NCBI RefSeq assembly: GCF_001676705.1
Contig: NZ_CP016170.1
Span: 4,092,001 to 4,156,000, forward strand
Length of the DNA: 64,000 bases
Direction: 5' to 3'
Source of the DNA: Bordetella bronchialis
Lineage (GTDB): Bacteria > Pseudomonadota > Gammaproteobacteria > Burkholderiales > Burkholderiaceae_B
Shown here: positions 26,252-40,200 of the stretch, one piece after another
Position numbering within the stretch: position 1 is the stretch's first letter
Layout of the letters: every line of letters begins with the position of its first letter
Position numbers and translations under genes: made by a program
Notes under the pieces: model-generated
The model's input: the letters and a program-made list of their open reading frames with translations, nothing else
The model's database searches: none
What the model was told of the DNA's origin: nothing

Positions 26252-27109
26252 ATGACCGTCGTGACCTCCCGCGTACCCGCCCCCCTGTTTTCTGCCTCCC
26301 GCCTTGGGTCGGTCGCACGCCTGTGCATGGCGATTGCCTTCACGGCCCTGCTGGCCGCCTGCGCCAACAGCGGGGCCAAGTACGACAAGACCGCCAACTG
26401 GAGCGCGGAACAGCTCTACAACGACGCCAAGCAGGAAATGGACGCCGGCAACTGGAAAGACGCCCGCGAACGCCTGACTGCCGTTGAAAGCCGCTATCCC
26501 TTCGGCATCTACGCCCAGCAGGCGCTGATGAACCTGGCCTACGTCAACTGGAAGGACGGCGAAAACGAACAGGCGCTGGCGGCCATCGACCGTTTCCAGC
26601 AGCTCTACCCCAACCACCCTGGCACGGACTACATGCTGTATTTGAAGGGGCTGATCAATTTCACGCCGGCCAGCGCCTTCATGACCAACATCACCGGCCA
26701 GGATCCCAGCGAACGCGATCCCAAGGGCCTGCGCGCCTCGTATGACGCCTTCAACGAGCTGATCAAGCGCTATCCGGACAGCAAGTACACCGCCGACGCC
26801 CGCCTGCGCGTGATCTGGCTGGTCAACGCCATCGCCATGAACGAAGTGCACGTGGCGCGCTATTACTACGAGCGGGGCGCCTATGTGGCCGCCGCCAACC
26901 GCGCCCAGACCGTCATCACGGATTTCCAGGGCGCGCCGGCCTCGGAAGAAGCGCTGTACATCCTGTACAAGTCGTACGAAAAACTGAACATGCCCAAGCT
27001 GGAAGCCGACGCCAAGCGCGTGCTGGACACCAACTTCCCCAACAGCAAATTCCCCACCCAGGGCTTCCAGCAAGACAAGAACTGGTGGGATCCCTGGAGC
27101 TGGATGTAA
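26252..27109 (+). CDS. bamD: BamD, outer-membrane assembly lipoprotein
   Basis: The 285-residue lipoprotein is an essential subunit of the BAM complex that folds outer-membrane proteins. A signal peptide ends in the lipobox LLAAC (Cys at about 34). TPR-like helices follow: SAEQLYNDAKQEMDAGNWKDARERLTAVESRYPFG, then repeated units ending NWWDPWSWM. The ATG at 26252 has AAGGAA almost abutting it, so a GTG three codons later (26261) with better spacing may be the true start; either leaves the signal intact. A strong terminator follows. Confidence 0.93.
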   Translation: MTVVTSRVPAPLFSASRLGSVARLCMAIAFTALLAACANSGAKYDKTANWSAEQLYNDAKQEMDAGNWKDARERLTAVESRYPFGIYAQQALMNLAYVNWKDGENEQALAAIDRFQQLYPNHPGTDYMLYLKGLINFTPASAFMTNITGQDPSERDPKGLRASYDAFNELIKRYPDSKYTADARLRVIWLVNAIAMNEVHVARYYYERGAYVAAANRAQTVITDFQGAPASEEALYILYKSYEKLNMPKLEADAKRVLDTNFPNSKFPTQGFQQDKNWWDPWSWM

Positions 27110-27200
27110 TACCGCCCCGGGGCGGCCGGCGTCACGGCCCCCCGCGCGGTATGGCACCGCGCGCCAAGGCCCGCCGGCCATCGCGGACATCTCCGGACAG

Positions 27201-27231
27201 AACGCCCCCGATATGCGGGGGCGTTGTTGTT
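27201..27231 (+). terminator. Rho-independent terminator after bamD
   Basis: A perfect 10-bp stem AACGCCCCCG/CGGGGGCGTT with a 5-nt loop is followed by GTTGTTT. It lies 92 bp after the bamD stop and is a standard intrinsic terminator. The 214-bp gap to the dinG-like gene shows nothing else. Confidence 0.8.
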
Positions 27232-27323
27232 TCCGGGCCCGGTGGCCCCGACGCTACGGGCCCTTCGCCGCTTCGGCCGCGGCGGCGCGGCCCGCCGCCG
27301 GGCGGACCCGGGGCCGGGTCGGC

Positions 27324-29531
27324 TTACGCGGGCGCGGCCGCCGGCGCATGTTCGCCGGCCTTGCGGGACAGGAAGGCCAGGGCCTCGTTCAATTCGCGGG
27401 TACGCGCGAAAGGCGGCAGGCCGCGCCACAGGCGCTTGCCATAGCTTTTTTCCACCAGGCGGACGTCGCCCACCATCAGCACGCCCCAATCGCCCATGGT
27501 ACGGATCAGCCGGCCGGCGCCCTGCTTCAAGGCAATGGCCGCTTCCGGCAGCTGGTACTCCGCAAAGGGATTGCCGCCCCGCGCGCGGCATTCGCGCAGG
27601 CGCGCCTCGATGACCGGGTCGTCGGGCGGGGCGAAGGGCAGCTTGTCGATGGCCACCAGCGTCAGCACCTCGCCCGGCAGGTCGATGCCTTCCCAGAAGC
27701 TGGCGCTGCCCACCAATACGGGATGGGTCAGGGTACGGAAGCGGTCCAGCAGGTCCCGCCGCGTGCCCTCGCCTTGCCGCAACAAGGGCCATTCGACACC
27801 GTCGGCGTCGAAGGCGTCCGCCAGCAGGCCGGCGAAACGGTCCACGGCACGCAGCGTCGTGCAAAGCACCAGCGCGCCACCTGGGCTGGCATGCAGCAGC
27901 GGCATGAGCGTTTCGACGAAGCGTTCCGCGAAACGCGGGGCCTGCGGCTCGGGCAGATCCCTGGGCACGAACAGCAGGCCCTGGGAGCCGTAGTCGAAAG
28001 GGGATTCCCAGTGGCCCGTGACGGCGTCCTCCAGGCCCAACTGGCGGGTGAAATGGCCGAAATCGCCATGCACCGATAGCGTCGCGGAGGTAAGCACCCA
28101 GGCCTGGCCCGGCTTGCGGTACTTGCAGAACGCCTGTGCCACGGACAAGGGCGCGGCATGCAGGCGCACATGGTGCGTGCCGTGTTCCACCCAGCGCACG
28201 GCGGGACCGGTCCAGTCGGCAAGCGGCGTCGGCGGCGCCACGACCGGGGCGACCGGCGATGCCGCAGCCGCCGTGCCGGTTTCGCCCTGCGGGGCCGGCA
28301 CGGCGGCCGTGCCGGGCACGTCGCCCATGCCCGGCAAGGCGGCGGCGGGGGCGGGAACACCCGCGGCCATCGCGGCCGACCATGCCGCGATGACGGTCTC
28401 GTCGTCTTCTTCCGGCGCCGCGCCGGCCGGCGCGTCCGGGCGTGCCGGCGGCGCCCAGCGCTTGAGCCGCAACAGGATATCGGCGCCCTGCCGGGCGGCC
28501 GCCGCCAGGTCGGGATGTTTTTCCGCCACCTGCGTCAGCCCCCGCGTCACCGCTTGCACGGCCTCGTTCAAGGCCCGCAGCGCCTCGTGGAAACCCTCGG
28601 GTTCCGGCACGGCCTCGAAGGTGGCCTTGCGCCCCGGCATGGTCTCGATGGCGCCACAGGCCAGGCGCAGCTCGCGCGCGGCGTGCTCCAGCTTGCGCGA
28701 GGCCTCGCCCCAGTTGGCGGCCTCGCGCGCATAGGCCAGGCCGGCTGCCTCGGCCGCGCGGCCGAAGTCCAGCAATTGGTGCGTGGACAAACTCGTACCC
28801 AGGAAGCGCGTGGCCGTGTCGGGCAGTTGGTGCGCTTCATCGAAGATGACCGTGTCCGCCTCCGGCAGCAGGTCCGTGACGCCTTCCTCGCGCAGCACCA
28901 GGTCGGCCATGAAGAGCGCATGATTGATGACGACGACATCCGCTTCCTGCGCCTGCCGGCGCGCCTTCACGACGAAGCAGTCGCGGATGCGGGGGCATTC
29001 CTGGCCCAGGCAGTTTTCGCGGGTGGAGGTGGCGCGCTGCCAGATGTCGGCGTCTTCGGGCACCTGCGCCAGATCGGCGCGGTCGCCGGTCTTGGTATGC
29101 GCGGCGAAGCGCTGGATATGCCGCAGCTGGCTGATCTCGGCCCGCGATTTCAAGGCCCGGTCGTCGCCCGACAGGCGGTCCAGGTGATAGTGGCACAGGT
29201 AGTTGCCGCGGCCCTTCAGCAGCGCGGCCGTGACAGGCACCGCCAGCGCCGCGCGCACGCGCGGCAGATCGCGATTGAAGAGCTGGTCCTGCAGCGTACG
29301 CGTGCCCGTGGAGATCAGCACCTTGCCGCCATTGAGAAAGGCCGGGACCAGGTACGCCCAGGTCTTGCCGATGCCGGTGCCGGCCTCGGCGACCAGGGTC
29401 GAGCGCCGCGAGATGGCCTGTTCGATGGCCTGCGCCAGCTCTACCTGGGACTGGCGCAATCGATAGCCGGGCGACGCCTTGGCAAGCGGGCCGTCTTCGG
29501 CGAAATACTCGGCGAGCTCCAGATGCAACAT
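27324..29531 (-). CDS. DinG/YoaA-family iron-sulfur DNA helicase
   Basis: A 735-residue XPD-like superfamily 2 helicase. Walker A is [14 protein letters not shown] (about 48-61), the DEAH box is [12 protein letters not shown], and the last helicase motifs are FWEGIDLPG and [15 protein letters not shown]. Four cysteines (GNYLC...[13 protein letters not shown]) form the expected 4Fe-4S cluster site between the first two motifs. Such helicases unwind damaged or structured DNA. I start at ATG 29531 ([16 protein letters not shown]). An alanine/proline-rich stretch at about 370-440 is a loop of low complexity. DinG and YoaA cannot be separated by eye; YoaA seems closer. It is divergent from tex. 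Confidence 0.88.
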   Translation of the reverse strand: MLHLELAEYFAEDGPLAKASPGYRLRQSQVELAQAIEQAISRRSTLVAEAGTGIGKTWAYLVPAFLNGGKVLISTGTRTLQDQLFNRDLPRVRAALAVPVTAALLKGRGNYLCHYHLDRLSGDDRALKSRAEISQLRHIQRFAAHTKTGDRADLAQVPEDADIWQRATSTRENCLGQECPRIRDCFVVKARRQAQEADVVVINHALFMADLVLREEGVTDLLPEADTVIFDEAHQLPDTATRFLGTSLSTHQLLDFGRAAEAAGLAYAREAANWGEASRKLEHAARELRLACGAIETMPGRKATFEAVPEPEGFHEALRALNEAVQAVTRGLTQVAEKHPDLAAAARQGADILLRLKRWAPPARPDAPAGAAPEEDDETVIAAWSAAMAAGVPAPAAALPGMGDVPGTAAVPAPQGETGTAAAASPVAPVVAPPTPLADWTGPAVRWVEHGTHHVRLHAAPLSVAQAFCKYRKPGQAWVLTSATLSVHGDFGHFTRQLGLEDAVTGHWESPFDYGSQGLLFVPRDLPEPQAPRFAERFVETLMPLLHASPGGALVLCTTLRAVDRFAGLLADAFDADGVEWPLLRQGEGTRRDLLDRFRTLTHPVLVGSASFWEGIDLPGEVLTLVAIDKLPFAPPDDPVIEARLRECRARGGNPFAEYQLPEAAIALKQGAGRLIRTMGDWGVLMVGDVRLVEKSYGKRLWRGLPPFARTRELNEALAFLSRKAGEHAPAAAPA

Positions 29532-29694
29532 GAAAAAACACGATGGGCAGGACAGCCTGGAATCATACCGCCCGGCCACCGCCGCGCATGTAAAGAGGGA
29601 CAAAATCATCCATGGCGCATTTTTTCGCGAGCGCCCCTTGTGGCACAATCCGGCGCTTGTTTTTCCTTGTTTTTCCTTCTTTGTCGCCCAAGAG

Positions 29695-32086
<2,392 letters not shown>

Positions 32087-32097
<11 letters not shown>

Positions 32098-35000
32098 CGG
32101 GCGGGTCCCCGGCCGCGGCTGAGCCCTCGGCCGGGGACGTATCCCTGGCCGGGGGCGTATCCACGGCCGCGGTCGGATCCACGGGGACGGCGGAGGCCTC
32201 TGCGCTTGCATGGGTTCGCGTCAATGGCGCCATGGCTTCATAGCGGATCTGCCGCATGATGCCCGGTCCCAGGTCCTTTTTGGCGTCCGCCAAGGCGGCG
32301 GCGTTTTCCGCGGCCAGGCCCAGCTTGGCGACCTCTTTTTCCAATTCTTCGTCGAACTTCGCGTCCAGGTCGCGATGCGCAGCCTGTTCGGCCTTGGCAT
32401 AAGCCTCGGCGTCCTTGCGCTTCAGCAGGGTCTGCCAGGGGCCGTAATCCAGTACCAGGAATTTGTCGAACTCGAGCGCGGCGCGCGCCCGCAGGGCGTC
32501 GCGCGCCGCGATCACGTCCTCGTCGTCGACGAAGGAAGCCTCGTAGTGTCTCATCCGGGGCGCTACCGTCGTCAGGCCCAGGTCATCGCGCAGCCGCGTC
32601 AGGAAGGCCAGGTACACCTCGACCGCGTCGTCGAGCGCCAACGTACGTTGCTTTTGCCGCGCGACGTCATGCAGGGCGTGGATATAGAACACCTGGCGGG
32701 CGAGATCCACGACCGCATTCACGCGACCGTCGTACACGCCCCGGCGAACATCGTCGTTGTAGCGCAGGACCTGCAGGTCGTTCCAGATGGAAATGGCCAG
32801 GTCGTCGCAGCCTCGCGTGGCCTCCACGCACTCGTTCAGGGTATCGTCCAACAACGATTCGCGCTCAGGCTTCGCCAGCTCCTCCAGCCAATCGGCCACC
32901 TGCGCCCGGAATGCCGGATCCTGGGCCATCACCGTCTCGTGCAACTTGACCAGCAGGCCGGCGAACTCCGCGGTCCTTGCGTCGCCCTCCGTGGCCCGCG
33001 CGATGGCATCCCATCGCGGCCCAACGTCATCCGTCCGGCCGGTCAGCCAGCTACGCGCCGCGGCCGACAGATCGCCGCGCACGACCTGCGCCGTACCGGA
33101 CACACCGGCCATGGAGAAGAAAATCCGCGGTGCCGCGCGGCCCTGCGCGATACGGGGCAGGTTGGCCAGGGGGATGGGATTGCCGTCCAGATGAATGGTG
33201 CACGACACCAGATCCAGGATATTGGGGGGCAGCTCCGCGATCGAATTCCATTGCGCTTCCAGGCGCGTCAGCCCCAAAGGCAGGTGGGCGGGCAAGCGGG
33301 TCAACCGGTTGCGCTCCACGTAGATGACCTTCATCCCGGGCGGCAGATAGGCGGGTAAAGCCGTCAGCGCATTGAACCCCGCCTCCAGGGTCGTCAGCGT
33401 GTCCGGCAGCGTGTCGGGCAGCGATGCAAGCCGATTCATGGATACGTCAAGGACCTGGAGCCGAACCGGCCACTGCTCGGGCAGGCGGCCGATAAGATTG
33501 TTCCGGGCGTGCAGCGCGACGAGGTCCGCCGGCAACGGCGTGGGAATTTCCGTGACCAGGTTGGATGACACATCCACGAGCTTGAGCCGGGGCGGCCACC
33601 GCCGGGGCAAGCGCTGAATACGATTGTGGTGCAGCACCGCCTCTTCGACGCTGTCGGGCAGGTCGGGCCAGACGGTCAGCGCGTTGCGGGCCATCGACAC
33701 CCGCCGCAGCTTGGGCGGGAACGAGGCCACGCCATTGGCCAGGTCCAGCGCATTGTTGGACACATCCAATTCCAACAAGCCGGCAGACAGATTGGGCGGC
33801 AGCTCCATCATGTCCGTATTCTCGGCGTGCAATACGAGGAGTCCCGAAGGAAGATAGGTCCAGTCGCGGATCGTATTGTGCGATATGTTCAGCGACGTGA
33901 TGTCGTCGGGCAGCGGTGGAACGCTATCCAGCGAGCGGTACGTCAGGCTGATGTGCGCGTACGCATCGCCGTCTTGCACCAGCAGCCGAGATAGCGTCTG
34001 GCGGTCCACGCCGCCATGGCAGCGCATCTCCCGCAGTTGATCCCGGAGCAATGCCACCGCGCTCTCGCGGGACGTCTCATACGACGCGCGACTGGCCGAA
34101 TTCGACGTCAAAAGGCTGAAGAATGCATGGTCCGGATCCCGCGCGATCCAGTTGCTCCAGGCACGCTCCAACGCGGGGTCCAGTGCGGGCTCTCCCTTGG
34201 CAAGCAAGGCCTTGAAAGGTTCGCCGTCTTGCAGCAGGCCCGTCAGGTTGTTGTAGACCGCGGCCAGCTCCTGGATGGCAGCATCGGTCGACGCGAAGCG
34301 CAATGCATCCAGGTCCAGGGACCAGGTCTCGCCCGACGCGGGATAAGCCAGCGACGGCCTGCCGTTCGTCGCATCCGGCCCCGTTGCAAGCACGATCTTC
34401 GGTGCCCGGCCGTGCAGCGCATGGTAGGCACACAAGGCGTTCAAAATGATCCGGCCGCGCGGCTTGCCGCCGATGCGCTCCAATATGACCTCGATCTGCA
34501 GCCGCTCGGGCTCGGGCAGGCCCGCGAGCAGCGCGGCGCGAAACCGGCCTTGCTGCAATGCGCCTGGCGCGATACACGCGCCGATATGCGGCTTCGCCGC
34601 GACCTTCCCGCCTCCCTGGGAGGAAGCCGCCGCCCCCTGCCCCGACAAGCCGGGCGCATCGGTATGGCGCCACAGGCGTTTTTCCGCGTCGTACACCAGC
34701 CGGTGGGCGACGATATCCGGGGATACGCCGGCCGGTGCGAGCACGCGCCAGATCGGCCGTTCCACCGTGGATACGGCCCGGTCCAGCGCCACTTCGACAT
34801 AGTCGGTGCCGAGGCGGGCGTAATGCGCGCCGTCCAGCGCCACCGTGCCGTCCGTCCCGGCGCGGCGCGCCTCCAGCATCCGTATGACGGCGGGCGCGGA
34901 CACGCGGTAGCGCTCCAGGCTGGCCACCGGCAAGGTCGGATAGAGGCGCCCCCGGTCGTCGGCGACCAGCAGGGCTCCCGTGCGTGCGCCGGTGACGGTA

Positions 35001-37156
35001 TCGACCTGGGTATAGGCTCCGGCCCCATTGCCGTAAGGCAGCAAGGCGAGTTCGCGGCCCGCCGGCCCGCGGGCCGTGACCGGCGACAGGGTACCGATCG
35101 CATCGTCCCATCCCGCGGCGGCGGGGCTGCCGCCGCGTGACGGCACGGACACGACGGCGCTGCCGCCGCGTGACGGCGCGGACACGGCGGCGCTGCCGCC
35201 GTGTAGTGGCGCGGACGCCGCGCCGGCGCCGCCAGGGACCGGCCCCGCCATGATGGCGGCGCTTGCCGGCCGTCGTGGAACCTCGCCCGCGCGACGGCCC
35301 ACCTGCCAGACCCCTTCCGGTATCGTGACGCCGGAGGCCCGCGCCGCCAGCCGGTCCAGCGCATCGGCCAGCTTCGGCGAGCCGGTGCGCAAGGCGGCCG
35401 CAACCCGCCGCACGTCCAGGGGACGCAGGCAAGCCCAGGAACGCGCGGCCGTCCCCGTCAGGCCCGCCTGGATGCCCTGCCGCAAACGGGACAGGCCGCC
35501 CGGCAACAGCCGCAGGTGCCGCACCGCCTGCCGGCCGGCCCCGCCGGCGACCCGCGTGCCGGCCCCGGCCAGGGGGCCGCCCGCCCTGGCCATCATGCCC
35601 ATTCCGCGCATGCCCGGACCGGCCAGGGGAAGCAGCGCCACGATGGACAACAGGTCGAGCCCGCCCCACAGCATCGCCGCGCCGATGTCGCCTTTCTGTA
35701 GCGACACGATCATGGCGCGAAAGGGAATCAGGTCCAGCAGGGACTCGGTCGCGCCCTCCCGCGGCGTCTGGCCCCGGGCGGCCTCCCGCCCCTGCTCGAT
35801 GTCGGCCTGGAAGAGATCGACCAGCCATTCCGGTCTTTCCGCATGCGAACCGGCGCCCATCTGCTCCACCACGGGGACGGCACGCCACACCTTATTCTGC
35901 GCGGCCAGTTCGGCCAGCGTCTTCGCGCTGTCGAATGCGACGTCGGCGGCCTGCTTCAGCCAGTTCTCGATGGAGTCGCCGGGCGGCACGGCGTGCACCG
36001 CGCCGGTCTCGGTGGACACGAAGCACCGGTGCACCCTGTCCGCCGCCCGGATGGAGACCACGTATCCGCGCGCCGGGATTTCGCTATGCCGGCCATAGGC
36101 ATGCATCATCGTCTTGTCGACGCGCACATGGTGTTCATAGCGCATCTTCGCGCGGGATACCGTGACGGTCGCGGTGGACAGGTCGATGGAAGCATCCCTG
36201 GCGTGCAAGGACAGGCGTGCCGCGAGCCATTGCGCGAGATGGACGGACAGCTTCGCCTTGTGCGCATCGAAGCGCCGGCCGAACTCCGTGTCCAGCGATC
36301 GCGGCAAGGCCTGCAGCAGGCCGGCGATCTGCGCGTCCGACGGCACACCGTCGCCCGGCGTCCGCATCTTCCGCGCATCGTCGGCCGTCAGGCGGTCCTT
36401 GTTGAAGTAATAGTCGCCGGCTTTCCAGTTGAACGGCCGTCCATTGGTGGCCGGCGAATAGCGGTTATAGGCATACCTGACGTTCTCCCCTTGCATGTGG
36501 ACAGCGGGGTCGATGCCGTGGCGGCGCAGGAATTCGTCGGCCAGGTCCTTCCGGGAGACCAGGGGCGGTACGCCGGCAAGGTCCTGGAGCGCCTCGTACA
36601 CGGCGAACTCGGCCTTGAATTCCGACCGCAGGAACGCGTGAACCTGTTCCGCGATCATTTCGGTGTCGTTCGCCGCCCATGCTGCCTCGTCCACGCGGCC
36701 CTCCAGCCGCGCCATGCTGGCGAGCAGCGGCTGGACACTGCCGGACAGCGCATGGTCGATCACGATTTGCCGGCCCAGTGCCAGCAGCTCGTCCAAGGCG
36801 AACTCCCGGGCATCCAGCCCCAGCTCGCGGGCCGCCAGCACACCCAGCCGATAAACGGCGCGGCGGCGGCTGTCCCGTTCGAGGGATCCCGGCACAACGA
36901 TATCGGCGGACCCGTCCGCGCGCGGCGGCAGGCACAAGCAGGCCAGGCTCCACATGTCGCGCAGGTCCAGTGCCCGGGATACGGCCGCATCGGCACTGGC
37001 GGCGCGCGCGCTATCGGCGAACGCATGCGCCATGTCGTTCGCCTCGCGGGTCCCGCGGCCCTGCTCCGGATCCCTTGGCCCGCCACCCGCCGCATCGCCC
37101 GGCGGTTCGATGGTGGCCGCAGTCATGGCCGGGTTGTTGCTTGCCTGGATACTCAT
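32087..37156 (-). CDS. Giant LRR/NEL-type E3 ubiquitin ligase, copy A (effector-like)
   Basis: The 1,689-residue protein joins a ~1,060-residue N-terminal region to 13 leucine-rich repeats (about 1069-1329, ~20-residue units of the LxxLxxxxNxLxxLPxxLP type) and a NEL E3 ligase domain (about 1340-1650). The catalytic cysteine is Cys1450 (codon 32807-32809) in [12 protein letters not shown], a CxD motif as in IpaH/SspH ligases. The N-terminal part has a conserved amphipathic/hydrophobic segment [10 protein letters not shown]...[12 protein letters not shown] (about 473-515) and a 33-bp tandem repeat in a linker (about 644-677). I recall Pseudomonas proteins with DUF6543/dermonecrotic-toxin-like N-termini of this build. 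ATG 37156 has GGAGGTGG. It is the promoter-distal copy, 51 bp after copy B, with no ECF-type promoter of its own. The C-terminal ~35 residues are low complexity. Confidence 0.85.
33170..33952 (-). repeat. LRR-coding block of NEL copy A
   Basis: Thirteen consecutive units of about 60 bp encode bacterial-type LRRs such as [19 protein letters not shown] and [19 protein letters not shown]. The last unit is the cap [10 protein letters not shown]. The same 13-unit block occurs in copies B (about 38195-38959) and C (about 43112-43892). In NEL ligases the LRR surface selects the host substrate and can hold the ligase domain inactive. Confidence 0.85.
35127..35225 (-). repeat. 33-bp tandem repeat in NEL copy A linker
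   Basis: Three consecutive 33-bp units (35127-35159, 35160-35192, 35193-35225) encode an 11-residue repeat close to [11 protein letters not shown]. The first two units are nearly identical and the third has diverged. The unit is a multiple of three, so copy-number change would keep the frame. Confidence 0.85.
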
Positions 37157-37207
37157 GCTTCCACCTCCAATAACGTTGGACTGCGAACACGGCGCCAGGG
37201 CGGCGCA

Positions 37208-40200
37208 TCAAGGCTGTTCCCTGGGAGACAAATAGCCGCGGCTCAGCGGGCTCAAGGCGCGATAGCGGATCTCGCGCATGATCCCCGGCCCGAGGTTCGT
37301 GCGCGCGTCCTGGCGCAGGCCTTCGTCAGCCGGGTCCAGGCCCAGCTTTTCCATTTCTTCGCGCAGCCGCGGTTCGAACGTCGTCTCCAACAGCCGCCGG
37401 GCTTCTTGCTCCGCCGCCGCGTAGGCCGCGGCGTCCTTGCGCTTGAGCAGGCTCTGCCAGGGTTCGTAGTCCAGTACCAGGAACTGCGCGAACTCGGCAC
37501 GCTCGCGCGCCTGCACGGTTTCGCGGGCCTTGAGCAGGTCGTGGGCGGTCACGAAGGAAAGGTCATAGAAGCGCATCATCGGCGCGACCGTGGCCAGGCC
37601 CAGTGGATCGCGCAGCCGCACGGCATAAGCCAGGTAGAGCTCGATGGGGTCTATCACGACCCGGCTGCGCTCCTGCGCCCTGGCAATAGCCGTCAGCACT
37701 TCAAGGCGGAACATTTGCCTGGCGGTGTCGATGACCTCCGGCACCCGGTCGTCGAAAAGACCCGCCCGCACGTCGTCGTTGCGGCGCAGGTTCTGCGTGT
37801 CGTTCCAGGTGGAGATCAGGCGGTCCTCGCAGGTTTCCGTGCCCCCCTGGCAAACGGCCAGCGTTTCCCGCAGCAGCGCCTGGCGTTCCGGCCTGGAGAT
37901 CTCTTCCAGCCATTCTTCCACCTGGGCCCGGAACGCCGGATCGCGATAACTGACCGTCGTGCGCAGCCTGTCCAGGAACACCGCGAATTCCAGCGCGTCG
38001 GCGCGGCGGCCCAGCGTGCGATCGATGGCATCCCAACGGGATTGCGCGTCCACGGCCGGGCGGCTCCACCAATACCGGACCGACCGGCCCACGGTGCGGG
38101 CGCGCTGCGATGCCACGCCCATGCCATCGTCGAAGAAAATGCGCGGCCCGGCCCCGCCTATGGCGATGACCGGTATTGCTCCCGGCGCCAGCGGATTGCC
38201 GTCAAGGTGGATGGTGCACGAGCGCAGCGCCGCGACGTTGGCGGGCAGGTCCTCGATCGCATTGTGCTGGACGGAAACCAGGGTCAGGCTGGTGGGCAGG
38301 CCATCGGGCAGGCGGCGCAGGCGGTTGCGCGGCACGATCAGCATTTCCAGCCGCGATGGCAGGTTGGCCGGCAAATCGTCCAGCGCGTTATGCCCGGCTT
38401 CGAGAATGCGCAGCGATCGCGGCAGCTCGCCCAGCGACTGCAGCCGGTTCCAGGAGACGGCCAACTCGTCCAGCCCGTCGGGCAGCACCGGCAGCTGTTG
38501 CAGGCGGTTGTGCTCGGCATGCAATACCCGCAGCGTCGACGGCAGGTCATCCGGCAGGCGCGTCAACGCGTTGTTCGATGCATCCAGCAGTTCCAGCCCG
38601 CGCGGCAATCCCGCCGGCAGCGCTTCCAGGCCGTTTTCCCGCAGCACCAGCTCCGTCAATCCACGCGGCAGCGGCGGCACTTCCGTCAATCCGTTGTTCC
38701 CCAGCCCCAGGCGCACCAGTCCCGGCGGGAAGGCCAGCGTCGCACGCCCGAGCCGGTTGCCGGAGACATTCAGCTCCAGCAAGCCGCGCGGCAGGTTGGG
38801 CGGCAATTCCGACAGGCCCGTGGCTTCGGCATCGAGCACGGTCAGGCGCGCCGGCAAGCGGGTCCAGTCGCGGATGGGATTGCTCGATACGTTCAATACC
38901 GCCGTGTCCCGCGGCAGGGGAGGAATGCTGTCGATACCGCGATGCGACAGGTTCAGCTTCATTTCCCAGCGGCCACGCTGGTTGCGCAGCACGGCCTTCA
39001 GCGTGGACCGGTCCAGGCCGCCATAGCAGCGCATTTCCCGTATCCGAGCCTGCAGGTAGAGCACCGTGAGCTCCCGCGGCGTCAACGCCGCGTCGGTCGC
39101 CCGCGCGTCCAGGTTCCCGCCGGCTTGCGGATCCTGGGCCATCCACTCCGACCAGGCCTGCTCCAGTCCGGGATCCAGGGACGGCTCGCCCCGCGCCAGC
39201 ATGGCATCGAAGGGATCGTCGTTGTGCAGGAGCCCGGTCATGTTGTTATAGACGGCCGCCAGTTCATCCACCGCTGCCTCGGTCGTCCCGAACCTGAGCG
39301 CCTCCAGGTCCAGATGCCAGACATCGCCGGGTGCCGGACGGTCCAGCGACGGCCTGGGCGCGGCCGCGGCGGCGCCCGCCCCAAGGACGATGCGCGGCGC
39401 GCCGCCCAGCAAGTCGTAATGGGCGCTGAAGGCGTTCAGGATCGCCTTGCCCCGCCGATCGCCGGCGATCCGGTCCAGCAGCGCCCGCAGCGCATCGGCC
39501 TGCTGCGGCGTTGCGCCCCGCACGCTCGCGCACAGCTCATCGCGGAACCGCGCCAGTTGCGCTTCGCCGGGCGTCACGCGCGTGCCCGGCAAGGGCGCCG
39601 CGGCGATCCGCGTCCCGCCCAGCGCCCTGACGCGTCCCAGTGTCAAGCCGCCGCCCGCCAGCCGCGGCGCCTCGGCCTGCCGCCACAGGCCCTGCGAGCG
39701 GTCATACACCAGGCAATGCGCGACGACGTCCGGCATGACGCCTTCCGGTGCCACCGCCCGCCAGATCGCCCGTTCCGGCGTGGACGCCGCCGCGTCCCGC
39801 GTCACTTGCACGTAGTCCGAACCGAGACGCGCGTAATGGGAGCCGGCCAGCACGACCGTACCGTCTTCCCGTATCCGGCTGCCTTGCAGCGCGTGCACCA
39901 GTTCGGGCAAGCCGACGCGGTAGCGTTGAAGGCTGGCGATGGGCATCGCCTGGTGCAGCCATCCCTCGCTGTCGGCCAGCAGCAGCGCGCCAACCCGCTG
40001 CCCGGCTGCGTCGACCTGGGTGTAAGCGCCGGTACGCTCTCCGTAAGGCAGCAGCCGCAGCTTGCCACCGCCCAGGCTGCGCGCGGGTACCGGCGAAAGC
40101 GCCCGGATGGTGTCCATCGTTTCCGGCGCGGTCCTGGATACGGCCTGGATCCGCCATACGCCATCCGGAATGACCGGCGCCCGGGACCGCGCCGCGATGC

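Noticed and set aside
29641..29660. Sigma-54 promoter-like TGGCAC before tex
   Set aside because: The spacing between GG and GC elements is not the required 10 bases.
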